Assembly (NCBI RefSeq): GCF_029667115.1
Contig: NZ_JARUIU010000013.1
Span: 1-58,366 of the forward strand
From: Jeotgalibacillus sp. ET6
Lineage (GTDB): Bacteria > Bacillota > Bacilli > Bacillales > Jeotgalibacillaceae
Direction: 5' to 3'
Length of the DNA: 58,366 nt
In this document: piece after piece, positions 43,256-53,886 of the stretch
Layout of the letters: each line of letters opens with the position of its first letter
Numbering within the stretch: position 1 is the first letter of the stretch
The notes under the pieces: model-generated
Told to the model about the DNA's origin: nothing
What the model saw: only the letters and a program-made list of their open reading frames with translations
The model's database searches: none
Position numbers and translations under genes: made by a program

Positions 43256-44553
43256 TGTTTCGGACACTCTCCAATTTTATGCGCGTGGGTGATATAAGAA
43301 ACAAAATTATTTTCACCCTTTTAATGTTGGTGGTCTTTCGAATTGGAACATTCATTCCGGTTCCAGGTGTAGATGCTCAGGTTCTTCAGGCACAGGATGA
43401 AATGTCCGGCTTGATTGGCTTTATGAATACATTTGGCGGCGGAGCACTGATCAACTTCTCAATTCTTGCGATGGGGATCATGCCGTACATCACGGCATCC
43501 ATCATCGTTCAGCTTCTGCAAATGGACGTAGTACCGAAATTTGCGGAATGGGCGAAGCAGGGGGATGTTGGCCGGAAAAAGCTGGCTCAATTTACAAGGT
43601 ATTTCACAATCGTACTTGGTTTCATCCAGGCGATAGGGATGTCTTACGGGTTTAACCGTATGTATGGCGGAACTTTGATTCCTGATACATCTGTAGGAAC
43701 ATATTTGCTTATTGCAATCGTTCTTACGGCGGGTACAGCCTTCTTAATGTGGTTAGGAGAGCAAATCACGGCAAAGGGAGTTGGAAATGGGATTTCCATC
43801 ATCATCTTTGCGGGTATCGTGGCAGCTATTCCTAACGCCGTTAATCAGATTTATGTACAGCAGATTCAAGGAGCTGGAGAACAGCTTTTCTTGAATATTG
43901 TGATCATGCTTTTACTTTTACTGGCAGTCGTTGCCATTACAGTCGGGGTAATCTTTGTTCAGCAGGCGCTGCGTAAAATCCCTGTACAGTATGCCAAGCG
44001 TGTAGGCGGCAAAAATGCTCCTGCAGGCGGTCAATCGACCCATCTACCATTAAAAGTGAATGCTGCGGGTGTTATTCCGGTTATCTTTGCGATTTCCTTT
44101 ATCATCACTCCGCAAACCCTGGTAACATTCTTTGGATCAAACAACATCACCACCACGATCCAGGAAGTATTTGACCATACTCAGCCAATCGGTATGACAA
44201 TTTATGTTGGTTTAATTATTGCGTTTACGTATTTTTATGCCTTCATACAAGTGAATCCCGAAAACATGGCTGAAAACCTCAAAAAGCAAGGCGGCTATAT
44301 CCCAGGTATTCGCCCGGGCAAAGCGACTCAGGATTACCTGACGAGCGTCCTTTACCGATTAACGTTTGTGGGAGCAATTTTCTTATCAGTTGTTTCGATT
44401 CTCCCAATTTTCTTTATTAATTTAGCTGGACTTCCTCAGTCTGTTCAAATAGGCGGAACAAGCCTATTGATCATCGTAGGGGTTGCGCTGGAGACGATGA
44501 AGCAATTGGAAGCGCAGCTTGTGAAACGTAATTACAAAGGATTTATGAGATAA
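43255..44553 (+). CDS. secY: Protein translocase subunit SecY
   Basis: SecY forms the protein-conducting channel. The 432-residue product has ten hydrophobic segments. The plug region GGGALINFSILAMGIMPYIT near residue 60-80 and the cytoplasmic loop with QYAKRVGGK near 245 are recognisable. It lies between rplO and adk. No extra ribosome binding site is apparent beyond GAGGTG in the end of rplO. Confidence 0.97.
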   Translation: MFRTLSNFMRVGDIRNKIIFTLLMLVVFRIGTFIPVPGVDAQVLQAQDEMSGLIGFMNTFGGGALINFSILAMGIMPYITASIIVQLLQMDVVPKFAEWAKQGDVGRKKLAQFTRYFTIVLGFIQAIGMSYGFNRMYGGTLIPDTSVGTYLLIAIVLTAGTAFLMWLGEQITAKGVGNGISIIIFAGIVAAIPNAVNQIYVQQIQGAGEQLFLNIVIMLLLLLAVVAITVGVIFVQQALRKIPVQYAKRVGGKNAPAGGQSTHLPLKVNAAGVIPVIFAISFIITPQTLVTFFGSNNITTTIQEVFDHTQPIGMTIYVGLIIAFTYFYAFIQVNPENMAENLKKQGGYIPGIRPGKATQDYLTSVLYRLTFVGAIFLSVVSILPIFFINLAGLPQSVQIGGTSLLIIVGVALETMKQLEAQLVKRNYKGFMR

Positions 44554-44596
44554 TCACTGGTTTTGGGGTTACAGCCCCGGAGCCCATCAAGACTGA

Positions 44597-45258
<662 letters not shown>

Positions 45259-45259
<1 letters not shown>

Positions 45260-46005
45260 TGATCATTTGCAAGACGCCTCGAGAGCTCGAGATCATGCGC
45301 GAAGCAGGCAAGATTGTTGCGTTAACCCATCAGGAGTTGCAAAAGCATATTGCGCCTGGGATCACGACGAAGGAACTGGATGACATTGCTGATCGGTATA
45401 TCCGTCAGCATGGCGCTGTTCCATCCTTTAAAGGATACAATGGTTTTAGCGGAAGTATCTGTGCATCAGTGAATGAAGAGCTTGTCCATGGTATACCGGG
45501 CAGCCGGAAATTGAAGGACGGTGACATTATCAGCATTGATATTGGCGCGTATTTCAAAGGCTATCATGGCGATTCAGCTTGGACCTATCCGGTCGGAATC
45601 ATTTCGGCCGACGCACAGAAACTGCTTGATGTCACGGAAGAGTCACTCTTCCTTGGTCTGAAGGAAGCTAAACCGGGTGTTCGTCTTTCGAACATTTCTC
45701 ATGCTATTCAAACGTGCGTGGAAGGCAATGGTCTTTCTGTCGTACGTGAGTATGTAGGGCACGGAGTTGGGCAAGACTTGCATGAGGCACCACAAATCCC
45801 TCATTTCGGTCCGCCTGACAAAGGGCCACGCTTAAAGCCCGGCATGGTACTAGCCATTGAACCGATGGTGAACGCAGGAAGTCGTTATGTTAAAACTCTT
45901 TCTGATAACTGGACAGTAGTAACTGTAGATGGTAAACTGTGTGCTCATTTTGAACACACAATTGCGATCACTGAGGACGGTTACGAAATCCTGACAAAAG
46001 CCTAA
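45259..46005 (+). CDS. map: Methionine aminopeptidase, type I
   Basis: Map removes the initiator methionine after deformylation. The 248-residue protein carries the five metal ligands: Asp in [17 protein letters not shown] (two Asp), His in [12 protein letters not shown], Glu in AIEPMV and Glu in HFEHTIAIT. It has no SH3 or zinc-finger extension, so it is type Ia. It is coupled to adk by TAATG. Confidence 0.97.
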
Positions 46006-46021
46006 GTGAAGGTGATCCTAA

Positions 46022-46315
46022 TTGTTTAAATCCGATTCGCCCCCCGGGATAGGGCAGATTGTGCAGGTGAACAAGGGCCGTGATACAGGAGTATACGCGG
46101 TTGTCATTCATCGGTTGGATGATACGTTTGTTTTGATTGCGGATGGAGAACGCCGGAAGTTCGACCGTCCCAAGAAGAAAAACATTCAGCATTTGACTTC
46201 ATGTGATTATATATCCCCGGCGGTTCAAAGCAGTATATCCGAAACTGGGCGTGTGACTAATGGGAAGCTGCGTCACGCAGTTCACTCATATGTCCATGAG
46301 ACCCTGAAAGTTTGA
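46022..46315 (+). CDS. KOW-domain putative RNA-binding protein
   Basis: A 97-residue product with a KOW/L14e-type core at residues about 9-45 (PGIGQIVQVNKGRDTG, then ADGERRKFDRPKKKN) and an uncharacterised tail of about 40 residues. Similar small proteins sit between map and infA in other Bacillota; B. subtilis has one I recall as ybzG, but I am not sure of the name. It starts with TTG behind GAAGGTGATC. The role is unknown; ribosome association is an inference from location and fold. Confidence 0.8.
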   Translation: MFKSDSPPGIGQIVQVNKGRDTGVYAVVIHRLDDTFVLIADGERRKFDRPKKKNIQHLTSCDYISPAVQSSISETGRVTNGKLRHAVHSYVHETLKV

Positions 46316-46336
46316 TAAAGAAGGGAGACATGTTCG

Positions 46337-46555
46337 ATGGCGAAAGACGATGTTATCGAGATTGAAGGAACCGTAGTTGAGACTTTGCCTAACGCAATGT
46401 TTAAGGTAGAATTAGAGAATGGTCACAATGTGCTTGCACATGTATCCGGTAAAATTCGTATGCATTTTATTCGAATCCTACCAGGCGACCGAGTAACAGT
46501 GGAGCTATCTCCATATGACTTGACGCGTGGCCGTATCACTTACCGTTACAAATAA
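46337..46555 (+). CDS. infA: Translation initiation factor IF-1
   Basis: IF-1 occupies the A site during initiation. The 72-residue OB-fold protein begins [20 protein letters not shown] and ends with [12 protein letters not shown], the universal pattern. A ribosome binding site AAGGGAGA precedes it. Confidence 0.97.
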   Translation: MAKDDVIEIEGTVVETLPNAMFKVELENGHNVLAHVSGKIRMHFIRILPGDRVTVELSPYDLTRGRITYRYK

Positions 46556-46578
46556 TCTTTTGCACTCCGACCCACTAA

Positions 46579-46707
<129 letters not shown>

Positions 46708-46729
46708 TAAAGAAGGAGGTGCTCTTTGA

Positions 46730-47095
46730 ATGGCACGTATTGCTGGTGTAGACATTCCGCGTGACAAACGCGTAGTGATCTCTCTAACGTATATTTTTGG
46801 TATTGGAAAATCAACAGCACAACAAATTCTTACTGATGCAGGCGTATCTCAGGAAACTCGCGTTCGCGACCTTACTGAAGATGAGCTTAACAAAATCCGT
46901 GAAATCGTGGACAATTTGAAAGTTGAAGGTGACCTTCGCCGTGAAGTATCCCTGAACATCAAGCGTCTAATGGAAATCGGTTCATACCGTGGCCTTCGTC
47001 ACCGTCGTGGACTTCCTGTTCGCGGACAGCACACGAAGAACAATGCACGTACACGTAAAGGTCCTCGTAAGACCGTAGCTAACAAGAAAAAATAA
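46730..47095 (+). CDS. rpsM: Ribosomal protein uS13
   Basis: uS13 forms intersubunit bridges in the head. The 121-residue product begins [20 protein letters not shown] and has the basic C-terminal tail with [29 protein letters not shown] site precedes it. Confidence 0.97.
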   Translation: MARIAGVDIPRDKRVVISLTYIFGIGKSTAQQILTDAGVSQETRVRDLTEDELNKIREIVDNLKVEGDLRREVSLNIKRLMEIGSYRGLRHRRGLPVRGQHTKNNARTRKGPRKTVANKKK

Positions 47096-47102
47096 TTAGT
47101 AA

Positions 47103-47510
<408 letters not shown>

Positions 47511-47681
47511 TTTTTCTGTATAAAATCTGGATCCTTGTCGATAATGGATCATAGATTCCTTCGTGCAGAAATGAAAGATCCGGTTGTAAAGCACAATGGG
47601 TATGATAGACATGGGGAATTTCGGAATGATTCATAGAATTAATATCCGGAGTTTCGACGTTTTGAAGGAGGGTAAATTTGA

Positions 47682-48626
47682 ATGATCGAAATTGAAAAGC
47701 CAAAAATCGAGACGGTTGAGATCAGCGATGATGCCAAATACGGAAAATTCGTTGTAGAGCCACTTGAGCGTGGATATGGTACAACATTGGGTAACTCCTT
47801 GCGTCGTATCCTGTTATCCTCACTTCCTGGTGCTGCGATCACTTCAATTCAAATTGATAGTGTTCTTCACGAATTTTCAACTATTGAAGGTGTCGTAGAA
47901 GATGTCACAACAATCATTTTGAATATCAAGAAGCTTGCATTAAAGATCTATTCAGATGAAGAAAAAACACTTGAAATCGATGTACAGGGTGATGGTGTCA
48001 TCACAGCTGCTGATATTACGCATGACAGTGATGTTGAGATTCTCAATCCTGATCTGTACATTGCAACAATCGGTAAAAATGGACATCTTCGCATGCGTTT
48101 AAGTGCGTCCCGCGGTCGTGGATACACGCCGGCAGACCAAAATAAACGTGAAGATCTTCCAATTGGTGTGATTCCAATCGATTCAATTTATACACCTGTT
48201 TCACGTGTAAACTATCAAGTTGAAAACACTCGTGTTGGTCAAATGACGAATTTCGATAAGCTTTCACTTGATGTCTGGACAGATGGAAGCATTGGTCCTA
48301 AAGAAGCAGTAGCTTTAGGTTCTAAAATTCTGACTGAACACCTTAATATTTTTGTAGGATTAACGAATGAAGCACAGAATGCAGAAATCATGGTAGAGAA
48401 AGAAGAAGATCAGAAAGAGAAAGTTCTTGAAATGACAATTGAGGAACTTGATCTGTCCGTTCGTTCTTACAACTGCCTGAAGCGTGCAGGAATCAACACA
48501 GTCCAGGAGCTGGCGAATAAGTCAGAAGAGGACATGATGAAGGTGCGTAATCTCGGACGTAAATCCCTGGAAGAAGTTAAGGCGAAATTAGATGATCTTG
48601 GATTAGGTCTACGAAGAGAAGACTGA
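47682..48626 (+). CDS. rpoA: DNA-directed RNA polymerase subunit alpha
   Basis: Alpha dimerises to start polymerase assembly. The 314 residues show the N-terminal domain ([20 protein letters not shown] near 30-50), a charged linker near 235, and the C-terminal domain ([19 protein letters not shown], then [15 protein letters not shown]) that binds UP elements and regulators. The ribosome binding site is GAAGGAGGG. It is followed by rplQ. Confidence 0.97.
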   Translation: MIEIEKPKIETVEISDDAKYGKFVVEPLERGYGTTLGNSLRRILLSSLPGAAITSIQIDSVLHEFSTIEGVVEDVTTIILNIKKLALKIYSDEEKTLEIDVQGDGVITAADITHDSDVEILNPDLYIATIGKNGHLRMRLSASRGRGYTPADQNKREDLPIGVIPIDSIYTPVSRVNYQVENTRVGQMTNFDKLSLDVWTDGSIGPKEAVALGSKILTEHLNIFVGLTNEAQNAEIMVEKEEDQKEKVLEMTIEELDLSVRSYNCLKRAGINTVQELANKSEEDMMKVRNLGRKSLEEVKAKLDDLGLGLRRED

Positions 48627-48685
48627 TCCATTGTACGAATACAACATTAAGATAGACACAATTTCAACAAAGGAGGGAACCCTTC

Positions 48686-49078
48686 ATGGCTTACAGAAAG
48701 TTAGGACGTACAAGTTCTCAGCGTAAAGCACTTCTACGTGACCTTACAACGGACTTGATCATGAACGAACGCATTGAGACTACTGAAACACGCGCGAAAG
48801 AACTTCGCTCTGTTGCAGAAAAAATGATCACACTTGGAAAGAAAGGTGACTTGCACGCTCGCCGTCAAGCTGCTGCTTACATCCGTCGTGATCACGAAGT
48901 AAGAACGAAAACAAATGATAAAGGCGAAGAGAAAGAAGTTAACTTCTACGCTCTGCAAAAACTATTTGACGAAGTAGCACCACGCTACGCAGAACGTCAA
49001 GGTGGTTACACACGCATCATGAAAGTTGGTCCTCGTCGTGGAGACGGCGCACCAATGGTAATCATTGAATTAGTTTAA
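48686..49078 (+). CDS. rplQ: Ribosomal protein bL17
   Basis: bL17 sits near the tunnel exit. The 130-residue product begins [20 protein letters not shown] and has the [19 protein letters not shown] segment at the end, with a longer middle part typical of Bacillota. It closes the S10-spc-alpha cluster ahead of a terminator. Confidence 0.97.
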   Translation: MAYRKLGRTSSQRKALLRDLTTDLIMNERIETTETRAKELRSVAEKMITLGKKGDLHARRQAAAYIRRDHEVRTKTNDKGEEKEVNFYALQKLFDEVAPRYAERQGGYTRIMKVGPRRGDGAPMVIIELV

Positions 49079-49090
49079 TTCGCACACCAC

Positions 49091-49134
49091 AGAGGGCGGA
49101 ACAGTTAGAGCCTAACTGCTCTCGCCCTCTTTCT
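49091..49134 (+). terminator. Terminator of the S10-spc-alpha cluster
   Basis: AGAGGGCG (49091-49098) pairs with CGCCCTCT (49123-49130). Inside, CAGTTAG pairs with CTAACTG around an AGC loop. TTCTTT follows. It is a long, strong hairpin right after rplQ. Confidence 0.85.
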
Positions 49135-49156
49135 TTAAAGCTATCAGATTTATACG

Positions 49157-49186
49157 ACGACAAAGCAAAAAGCAGAGTGTTATGAT
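49157..49186 (+). promoter_or_regulatory. Candidate promoter before the ecfA1 leader
   Basis: ACGACA (49157-49162) and TATGAT (49181-49186) are separated by 18 bases. The -35 box is only partly consensus. It lies directly after the rplQ terminator. Confidence 0.4.
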
Positions 49187-49316
49187 GAGCAGACTATACG
49201 TCTGACTCGTCTAGCTCTTAGCACCTCATTCATCCATCGTCACAATGGATAGGAACGTTATACGATTTTAAATGAAGCGGGCGCATTTCCTTGAATGAGG
49301 TGCGCGCTTTTTTTGT
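49184..49316 (+). promoter_or_regulatory. Attenuator-like leader before ecfA1
   Basis: A hairpin at 49184-49211 (GATGAGCAGAC facing GTCTGACTCGTC) is followed by GCACCTCATTCA (49221-49232), which is exactly complementary to TGAATGAGGTGC (49292-49303), just before GCGC and seven T (49308-49314). The right arm can also take part in a shorter hairpin, AAGCG...GCGCA with TGCGCGCTT. A terminator with competing partners is the simplest reading. The rest of the gap to ecfA1 holds no gene. Confidence 0.5.
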
Positions 49317-49435
49317 ATTAAAAAGGTTTTTTAAACAGTTGAGAAGAGTAAAGAGAGGTAGAGAGAGAAACTGGCAGAAATTCAATTCCTCCATCTATGA
49401 GGACCCTGATGCTGGTTAGGCAGGAGGCTTTAACT

Positions 49436-50275
49436 ATGACGCGAGAAATTATCTCACTGGACTCCATTACGTTCCGTTATCCGGGCGGGGACCAGGATGT
49501 ATTGAAGGATGTTTCTTTTTCAGTTGATGAGGGAGAATGGGTAGCAATTGTCGGTCATAATGGATCGGGCAAATCCACTCTTGCCAAATTAATGAACGGA
49601 CTTTACTTTCCTGAACAGGGGAGCGTGCGGATTGTAGGCATTTCCCTAGAAAAGGATACGGTCTGGGAGACAAGAAAGCATATTGGAATGGTGTTTCAGA
49701 ATCCGGATAATCAGTTTGTCGGCACAACAGTTCAAGATGATGTGGCTTTTGGCTTGGAGAACCATGGCGTGCCTCATGAAGAAATGGTTGAGCGTGTGAA
49801 CCGTGCCCTCAAACAGGTGAAAATGGACGATTTTCTAAATCAAGAGCCACATCATCTTTCAGGCGGACAGAAACAGCGAGTCGCTATGGCAAGTGTGCTT
49901 GCTCTCAGACCGGATATTATTATCCTGGATGAAGCCACGTCCATGCTTGATCCTACCGGACGTCAAGAAGTGATCGAGCTGGTCCGTTCCCTGAAGGAAG
50001 AGCAGGAAATGACCGTTCTCTCCATCACGCATGACTTAGAAGAAGCGGCAAAGGCTGATCGGATGATCGTGATGAATCAGGGAGAGGTTTACCGGACAGG
50101 AACACCAAAGGAAATTTTTGAACTGGGTGAAGAACTTGTAAGTCTTGGCCTGGATCTTCCCTTTTCCATTAAAATGGGCAACGCCTTAAAAGACCAGGGC
50201 ATTCAGCTTTCAGGACAGCATTTAACAGAAGAAGAGTTGGTGAATGAGCTATGGACATCTCACTTCAAGAAGTAG
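49436..50275 (+). CDS. ecfA1: ECF transporter ATPase EcfA1
   Basis: EcfA1 is one of the two ATPases of the energy-coupling factor module that powers several substrate-binding S components for vitamins and metals. The 279 residues show Walker [10 protein letters not shown] (near 41), Q-loop region [12 protein letters not shown], the signature [12 protein letters not shown] (near 140), and Walker [17 protein letters not shown] 49436 lies eight bases behind GGAGG; an in-frame ATG at 49397 lacks such a site. It overlaps ecfA2 by 25 bases. Confidence 0.94.
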   Translation: MTREIISLDSITFRYPGGDQDVLKDVSFSVDEGEWVAIVGHNGSGKSTLAKLMNGLYFPEQGSVRIVGISLEKDTVWETRKHIGMVFQNPDNQFVGTTVQDDVAFGLENHGVPHEEMVERVNRALKQVKMDDFLNQEPHHLSGGQKQRVAMASVLALRPDIIILDEATSMLDPTGRQEVIELVRSLKEEQEMTVLSITHDLEEAAKADRMIVMNQGEVYRTGTPKEIFELGEELVSLGLDLPFSIKMGNALKDQGIQLSGQHLTEEELVNELWTSHFKK

Positions 50276-51117
50276 AATACCGCTACGCAGCAGGATCGCC
50301 CTTTGAAAAAAAAGCGATAGAGGATATATCCTTTACAATCCCAAGCGGTCAATGTGTAGCGATTATCGGTCATACAGGTTCAGGGAAATCCACCCTTTTA
50401 CTGCATCTGAACGCGCTCTTAAAACCAACATCAGGGTCTGTGATGATTGGAGATCGTACGGTAAAAGCAGGTCGAAAAGAAAAGGATTTGAAGCCGATTC
50501 GTCAGAAAGTCGGCATTGTGTTTCAGTTTCCCGAACAGCAATTATTCGAAGAAAACGTAATGAAGGACATTTGCTATGGTCCCATGAATTTTGGCGTCTC
50601 TGAGAAAGAAGCACAGGAACGGGCAAGGTACTGGATTGAACAGGTGGGACTTTCGCAAGAAATTTTAGAGGAATCCCCTTTTGATTTATCCGGGGGCCAG
50701 ATGAGGCGTGTGGCGATTGCAGGCGTGCTTGCGATGGAGCCGGAGGTTTTAGTGCTTGATGAGCCGACTGCCGGACTGGATCCGCGGGGACGAAAAGAAA
50801 TCATGGATATGTTTTATCAGCTTCACAAAGAACGAAATCTGACCTTGATCCTCGTTACCCACAGTATGGAGGATGCGGCTTCATACGCTGACAAAATCGT
50901 CGTGTTAAATAAAGGGCGCAAAGTGCATGAGGCGTCGCCGAGGGAGCTGTTTGATGATGCAGACAGGCTGGCTGAGTGGGGACTGGGCGTACCGGAAGTT
51001 GTTCGTTTTCAACGTCTTCTCCAGAAAAAAACCGGTCATACACTTCCTGGTGTCTGCTTATCAATCGATGAGCTTGCTGCAGCGTGGAAAAAGCAGACAG
51101 GAGGTCCGATAGCATGA
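50251..51117 (+). CDS. ecfA2: ECF transporter ATPase EcfA2
   Basis: The second ATPase of the ECF module, 288 residues. Walker A is GHTGSGKST (near 39), the Q-loop [12 protein letters not shown], the signature [12 protein letters not shown], and Walker [14 protein letters not shown]. It pairs with EcfA1 as a heterodimer. Its start lies inside ecfA1, and its end overlaps the first codon of ecfT, which makes three coupled genes. Confidence 0.94.
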   Translation: MDISLQEVEYRYAAGSPFEKKAIEDISFTIPSGQCVAIIGHTGSGKSTLLLHLNALLKPTSGSVMIGDRTVKAGRKEKDLKPIRQKVGIVFQFPEQQLFEENVMKDICYGPMNFGVSEKEAQERARYWIEQVGLSQEILEESPFDLSGGQMRRVAIAGVLAMEPEVLVLDEPTAGLDPRGRKEIMDMFYQLHKERNLTLILVTHSMEDAASYADKIVVLNKGRKVHEASPRELFDDADRLAEWGLGVPEVVRFQRLLQKKTGHTLPGVCLSIDELAAAWKKQTGGPIA

Positions 51118-51917
51118 TGGAAAAAATGATTTTCGGTCGTTACATTCCGGCAGATTCATTCGTTCATAAAATGGACCCCCGGGCGAAGCTGGTTTTCGTA
51201 TTTGCTTTTATCGCCATCATCTTTTTAGCTGATAATGTCTGGGCCTACGGGCTGGCTGCGGTTTTCACGCTTTCCTCTATCTGGCTGTCAGGCATTACAG
51301 TCCGATTTCTAATCAGCGGCCTGAAGCCTGTTATGATTCTGATCGCTTTTACTTTTATTCTTCAGCTGTTCTTTGCAAGAGAAGGTCAGGTGATCGTAGA
51401 CCTTGGTATTTTCACCATTTATGAAGAAGGCGTGCGGCAGGCGCTGATGATTTCCACCCGATTTTTACTGCTCGTGTTTATGACGTCGCTGCTGACATTA
51501 ACAACTACGCCAATTTCGATTACAGATGGACTGGAAAGCCTGCTTAATCCATTAAAAAAAATCCGTTTTCCAGCCCATGAGCTTGCATTAATGATGTCAA
51601 TTGCTCTGCGGTTTATTCCTACTTTAATGGATGAAACGGACAAGATCATGAAAGCACAAATGGCAAGAGGCTCTGATATGTCAAGCGGACCTGTAAAAGA
51701 CCGCATTAAAGCTGTCGTACCACTCATGATCCCATTATTCGTAAACGCATTTAAGCGCGCAGAGGATTTAGCTACTGCGATGGAGGTCAGAGGGTACAGA
51801 GGAGGAGAAGGGCGTACAAAATACAGACTGCTGCATTGGCAGCTCCGTGACACGTTTGCGCTGCTTTCTCTGGTTCTGCTGGCCGGAGTGCTGGGCGGCT
51901 TGAGATATTGGCTGTAA
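51114..51917 (+). CDS. ecfT: ECF transporter transmembrane subunit EcfT
   Basis: EcfT links the ATPases to S components. The 267 residues have about five to six membrane helices and two coupling-helix Ala-Arg-Gly type motifs (MARGSD near 182 and VRGYRGG near 231). It starts with two adjacent ATG codons (51114, 51117) behind GGAGG; the first is taken, as in B. subtilis. No S-component gene lies nearby, so this is the shared (group II) module. Confidence 0.93.
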   Translation: MMEKMIFGRYIPADSFVHKMDPRAKLVFVFAFIAIIFLADNVWAYGLAAVFTLSSIWLSGITVRFLISGLKPVMILIAFTFILQLFFAREGQVIVDLGIFTIYEEGVRQALMISTRFLLLVFMTSLLTLTTTPISITDGLESLLNPLKKIRFPAHELALMMSIALRFIPTLMDETDKIMKAQMARGSDMSSGPVKDRIKAVVPLMIPLFVNAFKRAEDLATAMEVRGYRGGEGRTKYRLLHWQLRDTFALLSLVLLAGVLGGLRYWL

Positions 51918-51929
51918 GGAGGATTTAAT

Positions 51930-52682
51930 GTGCCTAGATTCAAATGTATTATTTCGTATGATGGGGCAGCATTCTTTGGCTACCAGGTGCAGCCAGGGAT
52001 GCGCACAGTCCAGGGAGAGCTTGAAAGAGCGCTGACAGAGGTGCATAAGGGGAAGAAGACCCGGGTCTCTGCCAGTGGCCGTACAGACGCTCGTGTGCAC
52101 GCTGTAGGCCAGGTGATTCATTTTGACACAGAGAGCCGAATTCCGGCTGATCGCTGGCCTGCTGTGTTAAATCAAAAGCTGCCCAATGATGTGGTGGTAA
52201 AAAGTGCAGAGCAGGTAGAAGATGATTTTCACGCACGCTTTTGGACTGTAAGCAAGGAATACCGCTACATTATTGAAAGGGAAACACACCCAACCCCCTT
52301 TAGGAGGCACTATGCGGTTCACCATCCCCTTACGATTGATATTGAGCAGATGAGAGCAGCTGCCGCACACTTCTTAGGCGAACATGATTTTACCACCTTC
52401 TCCGTTGCGAAATCGGCTGTTGTTGATCGGGTCCGGACGATTGAACAGTTTGACATTATCGAACAAGAAAGCGAATGGATCTTTATTGTGAAAGGCAATG
52501 GCTTTTTATACAATATGGTCCGCATCATGGTGGGCACTCTCCTTGAAGTAGGAAGCGGCAAATACCAGCCGGAGGATATACCTGTAATGCTTGAAGCGAA
52601 AGACCGGAGCGCAGCAGGAAAAACAGCCCCTCCCCATGGCCTGTATTTGTGGGACGTTGCCTACAGAAATCAGCTGAACTGA
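51930..52682 (+). CDS. truA: tRNA pseudouridine synthase A
   Basis: TruA makes pseudouridine at positions 38-40 of tRNA anticodon stems. The 250-residue product has the catalytic aspartate in SGRTDARVHAVGQ near residue 53, and the family elements KEYRYII and FLYNMVRIMVGTLLEVG. It begins with GTG at 51930 behind AAGGAGG; an ATG two bases earlier is out of frame. It lies 12 bases after ecfT, an order shared with B. subtilis. Confidence 0.95.
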   Translation: MPRFKCIISYDGAAFFGYQVQPGMRTVQGELERALTEVHKGKKTRVSASGRTDARVHAVGQVIHFDTESRIPADRWPAVLNQKLPNDVVVKSAEQVEDDFHARFWTVSKEYRYIIERETHPTPFRRHYAVHHPLTIDIEQMRAAAAHFLGEHDFTTFSVAKSAVVDRVRTIEQFDIIEQESEWIFIVKGNGFLYNMVRIMVGTLLEVGSGKYQPEDIPVMLEAKDRSAAGKTAPPHGLYLWDVAYRNQLN

Positions 52683-52742
52683 CTCATTTCAAAAGGAAAT
52701 AAAAAAAGTTTCTAAAACAACTCGACCTGGTGTAACATTCTC

Positions 52743-52771
52743 TTGACATACGGGTTGAAACGTTATATTAT
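52743..52771 (+). promoter_or_regulatory. SigA-type promoter of rplM-rpsI
   Basis: TTGACA (52743-52748), 17 bases and TATTAT (52766-52771) lie in the gap after truA and would start transcription near 52778. Confidence 0.8.
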
Positions 52772-52777
52772 AGCCTA

Positions 52778-52880
52778 TGGTATGTATTTCACCCTTTGAT
52801 GAGACCCGGACCTTATCAATGTGACGTGTACAAATACGGCTCAAAAGAATAGATGAAACATTTTAAACTTTATTTAGGAG
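52778..52880 (+). ncRNA. Ribosomal protein L13 leader (probable)
   Basis: The untranslated stretch between the promoter and rplM has the position and length of the known Bacillota L13 leader, including the GTGACGTGTACAAATACGGC block shortly before the ribosome binding site. The structure could not be checked by covariance here, so the assignment rests on position and remembered sequence. Confidence 0.6.
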
Positions 52881-52888
52881 GTAAACTC

Positions 52889-53326
52889 ATGCGTACAACA
52901 TTTATGGCTAAAGGTCACGAAGTAGAGCGCAAGTGGCTCGTAGTAGATGCTGAGGGTAAAACTCTTGGACGTCTTGCTAGTGAAGTTGCTGCAATCCTGC
53001 GTGGTAAAAATAAACCGACATTCACTCCACACGTTGACACTGGTGATCACGTAATCATCATCAATGCTGAAAAAATTCACCTTACAGGTAAAAAGCTTTC
53101 TGACAAGATCTACTACCGTCACAGCTTGCACCCAGGTGGTTTGAAACAGCGTACTGCATTAGAAATGCGTACAAACTACCCTACAAAAATGCTTGAATTA
53201 GCGATCAAAGGAATGCTTCCAAAGAATTCTCTTGGACGTCAAATTTTCAAGAAGCTTCACGTTTATGCTGGAGCTGAACACCCACACGCAGCACAACAGC
53301 CAACAGCTTACGAGCTGCGCGGTTAA
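52889..53326 (+). CDS. rplM: Ribosomal protein uL13
   Basis: uL13 is an early assembly protein. The 145-residue product begins [20 protein letters not shown] and has ATILRGK-like [15 protein letters not shown] and [22 protein letters not shown] 52889 lies behind TTAGGAGGT; the in-frame ATG at 52853 has no such site and is rejected. It is followed by rpsI. Confidence 0.97.
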   Translation: MRTTFMAKGHEVERKWLVVDAEGKTLGRLASEVAAILRGKNKPTFTPHVDTGDHVIIINAEKIHLTGKKLSDKIYYRHSLHPGGLKQRTALEMRTNYPTKMLELAIKGMLPKNSLGRQIFKKLHVYAGAEHPHAAQQPTAYELRG

Positions 53327-53351
53327 TTTAAATTAAGAGGAGGGAATTATC

Positions 53352-53744
53352 TTGGCACAAGTTCAATATATCGGAACAGGTCGTCGTAAAAGTTCTGTAG
53401 CACGTGTACGTCTAGTACCAGGTGACGGACAAATCGTGATTAACGGACGCGAAGTTGAAAACTACATTCCATTCGCAGCATTGCGCGAAGTAATCAAACA
53501 ACCACTTAACATTACAGAAACTCTTGGTAACTACAATATTTTCGTAAATGTTAACGGTGGTGGCTACACTGGTCAAGCTGGAGCAATCCGTCACGGAATT
53601 TCACGTGCATTGCTTCATGTGGATCCTGAATACCGTGGAGCACTAAAAAGCGCGGGTCTATTAACTCGTGACTCACGTATGAAAGAGCGTAAGAAGCCAG
53701 GTCTTAAAGGCGCTCGTCGTGCACCTCAGTTCTCAAAACGTTAA
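53352..53744 (+). CDS. rpsI: Ribosomal protein uS9
   Basis: uS9 contacts P-site tRNA through its C-terminal tail, here [11 protein letters not shown]. The 130-residue product starts with TTG ([19 protein letters not shown]) behind GAGGAGGG. It ends the rplM-rpsI unit. Confidence 0.97.
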   Translation: MAQVQYIGTGRRKSSVARVRLVPGDGQIVINGREVENYIPFAALREVIKQPLNITETLGNYNIFVNVNGGGYTGQAGAIRHGISRALLHVDPEYRGALKSAGLLTRDSRMKERKKPGLKGARRAPQFSKR

Positions 53745-53757
53745 TCTGTCTTTTCCA

Positions 53758-53790
53758 AAGCTCTCAGCCCCTGCGGCCGGGAGCTTTTTT
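53758..53790 (+). terminator. Terminator after rpsI
   Basis: AAGCTC (53758-53763) faces GAGCTT, and AGCCCC faces GGCC inside, giving a G/C-rich hairpin followed by six T at 53785-53790. Confidence 0.8.
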
Positions 53791-53886
53791 GTGTGCAAAC
53801 AACCCCTTCACGAACCGCTTTTTCTTCTATAGATGCCGAGACAAGCATATAGTAATTCATCATTCTATATGACAGGTGGGCGTTGA

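Noticed and set aside
47511-47681. Possible promoter in the rpsK-rpoA gap (TATAAA at 47519, TATGAT at 47601)
   Set aside because: Neither -10-like box has a fitting -35 at 16-18 bases, and rpoA is expected to be read from upstream.
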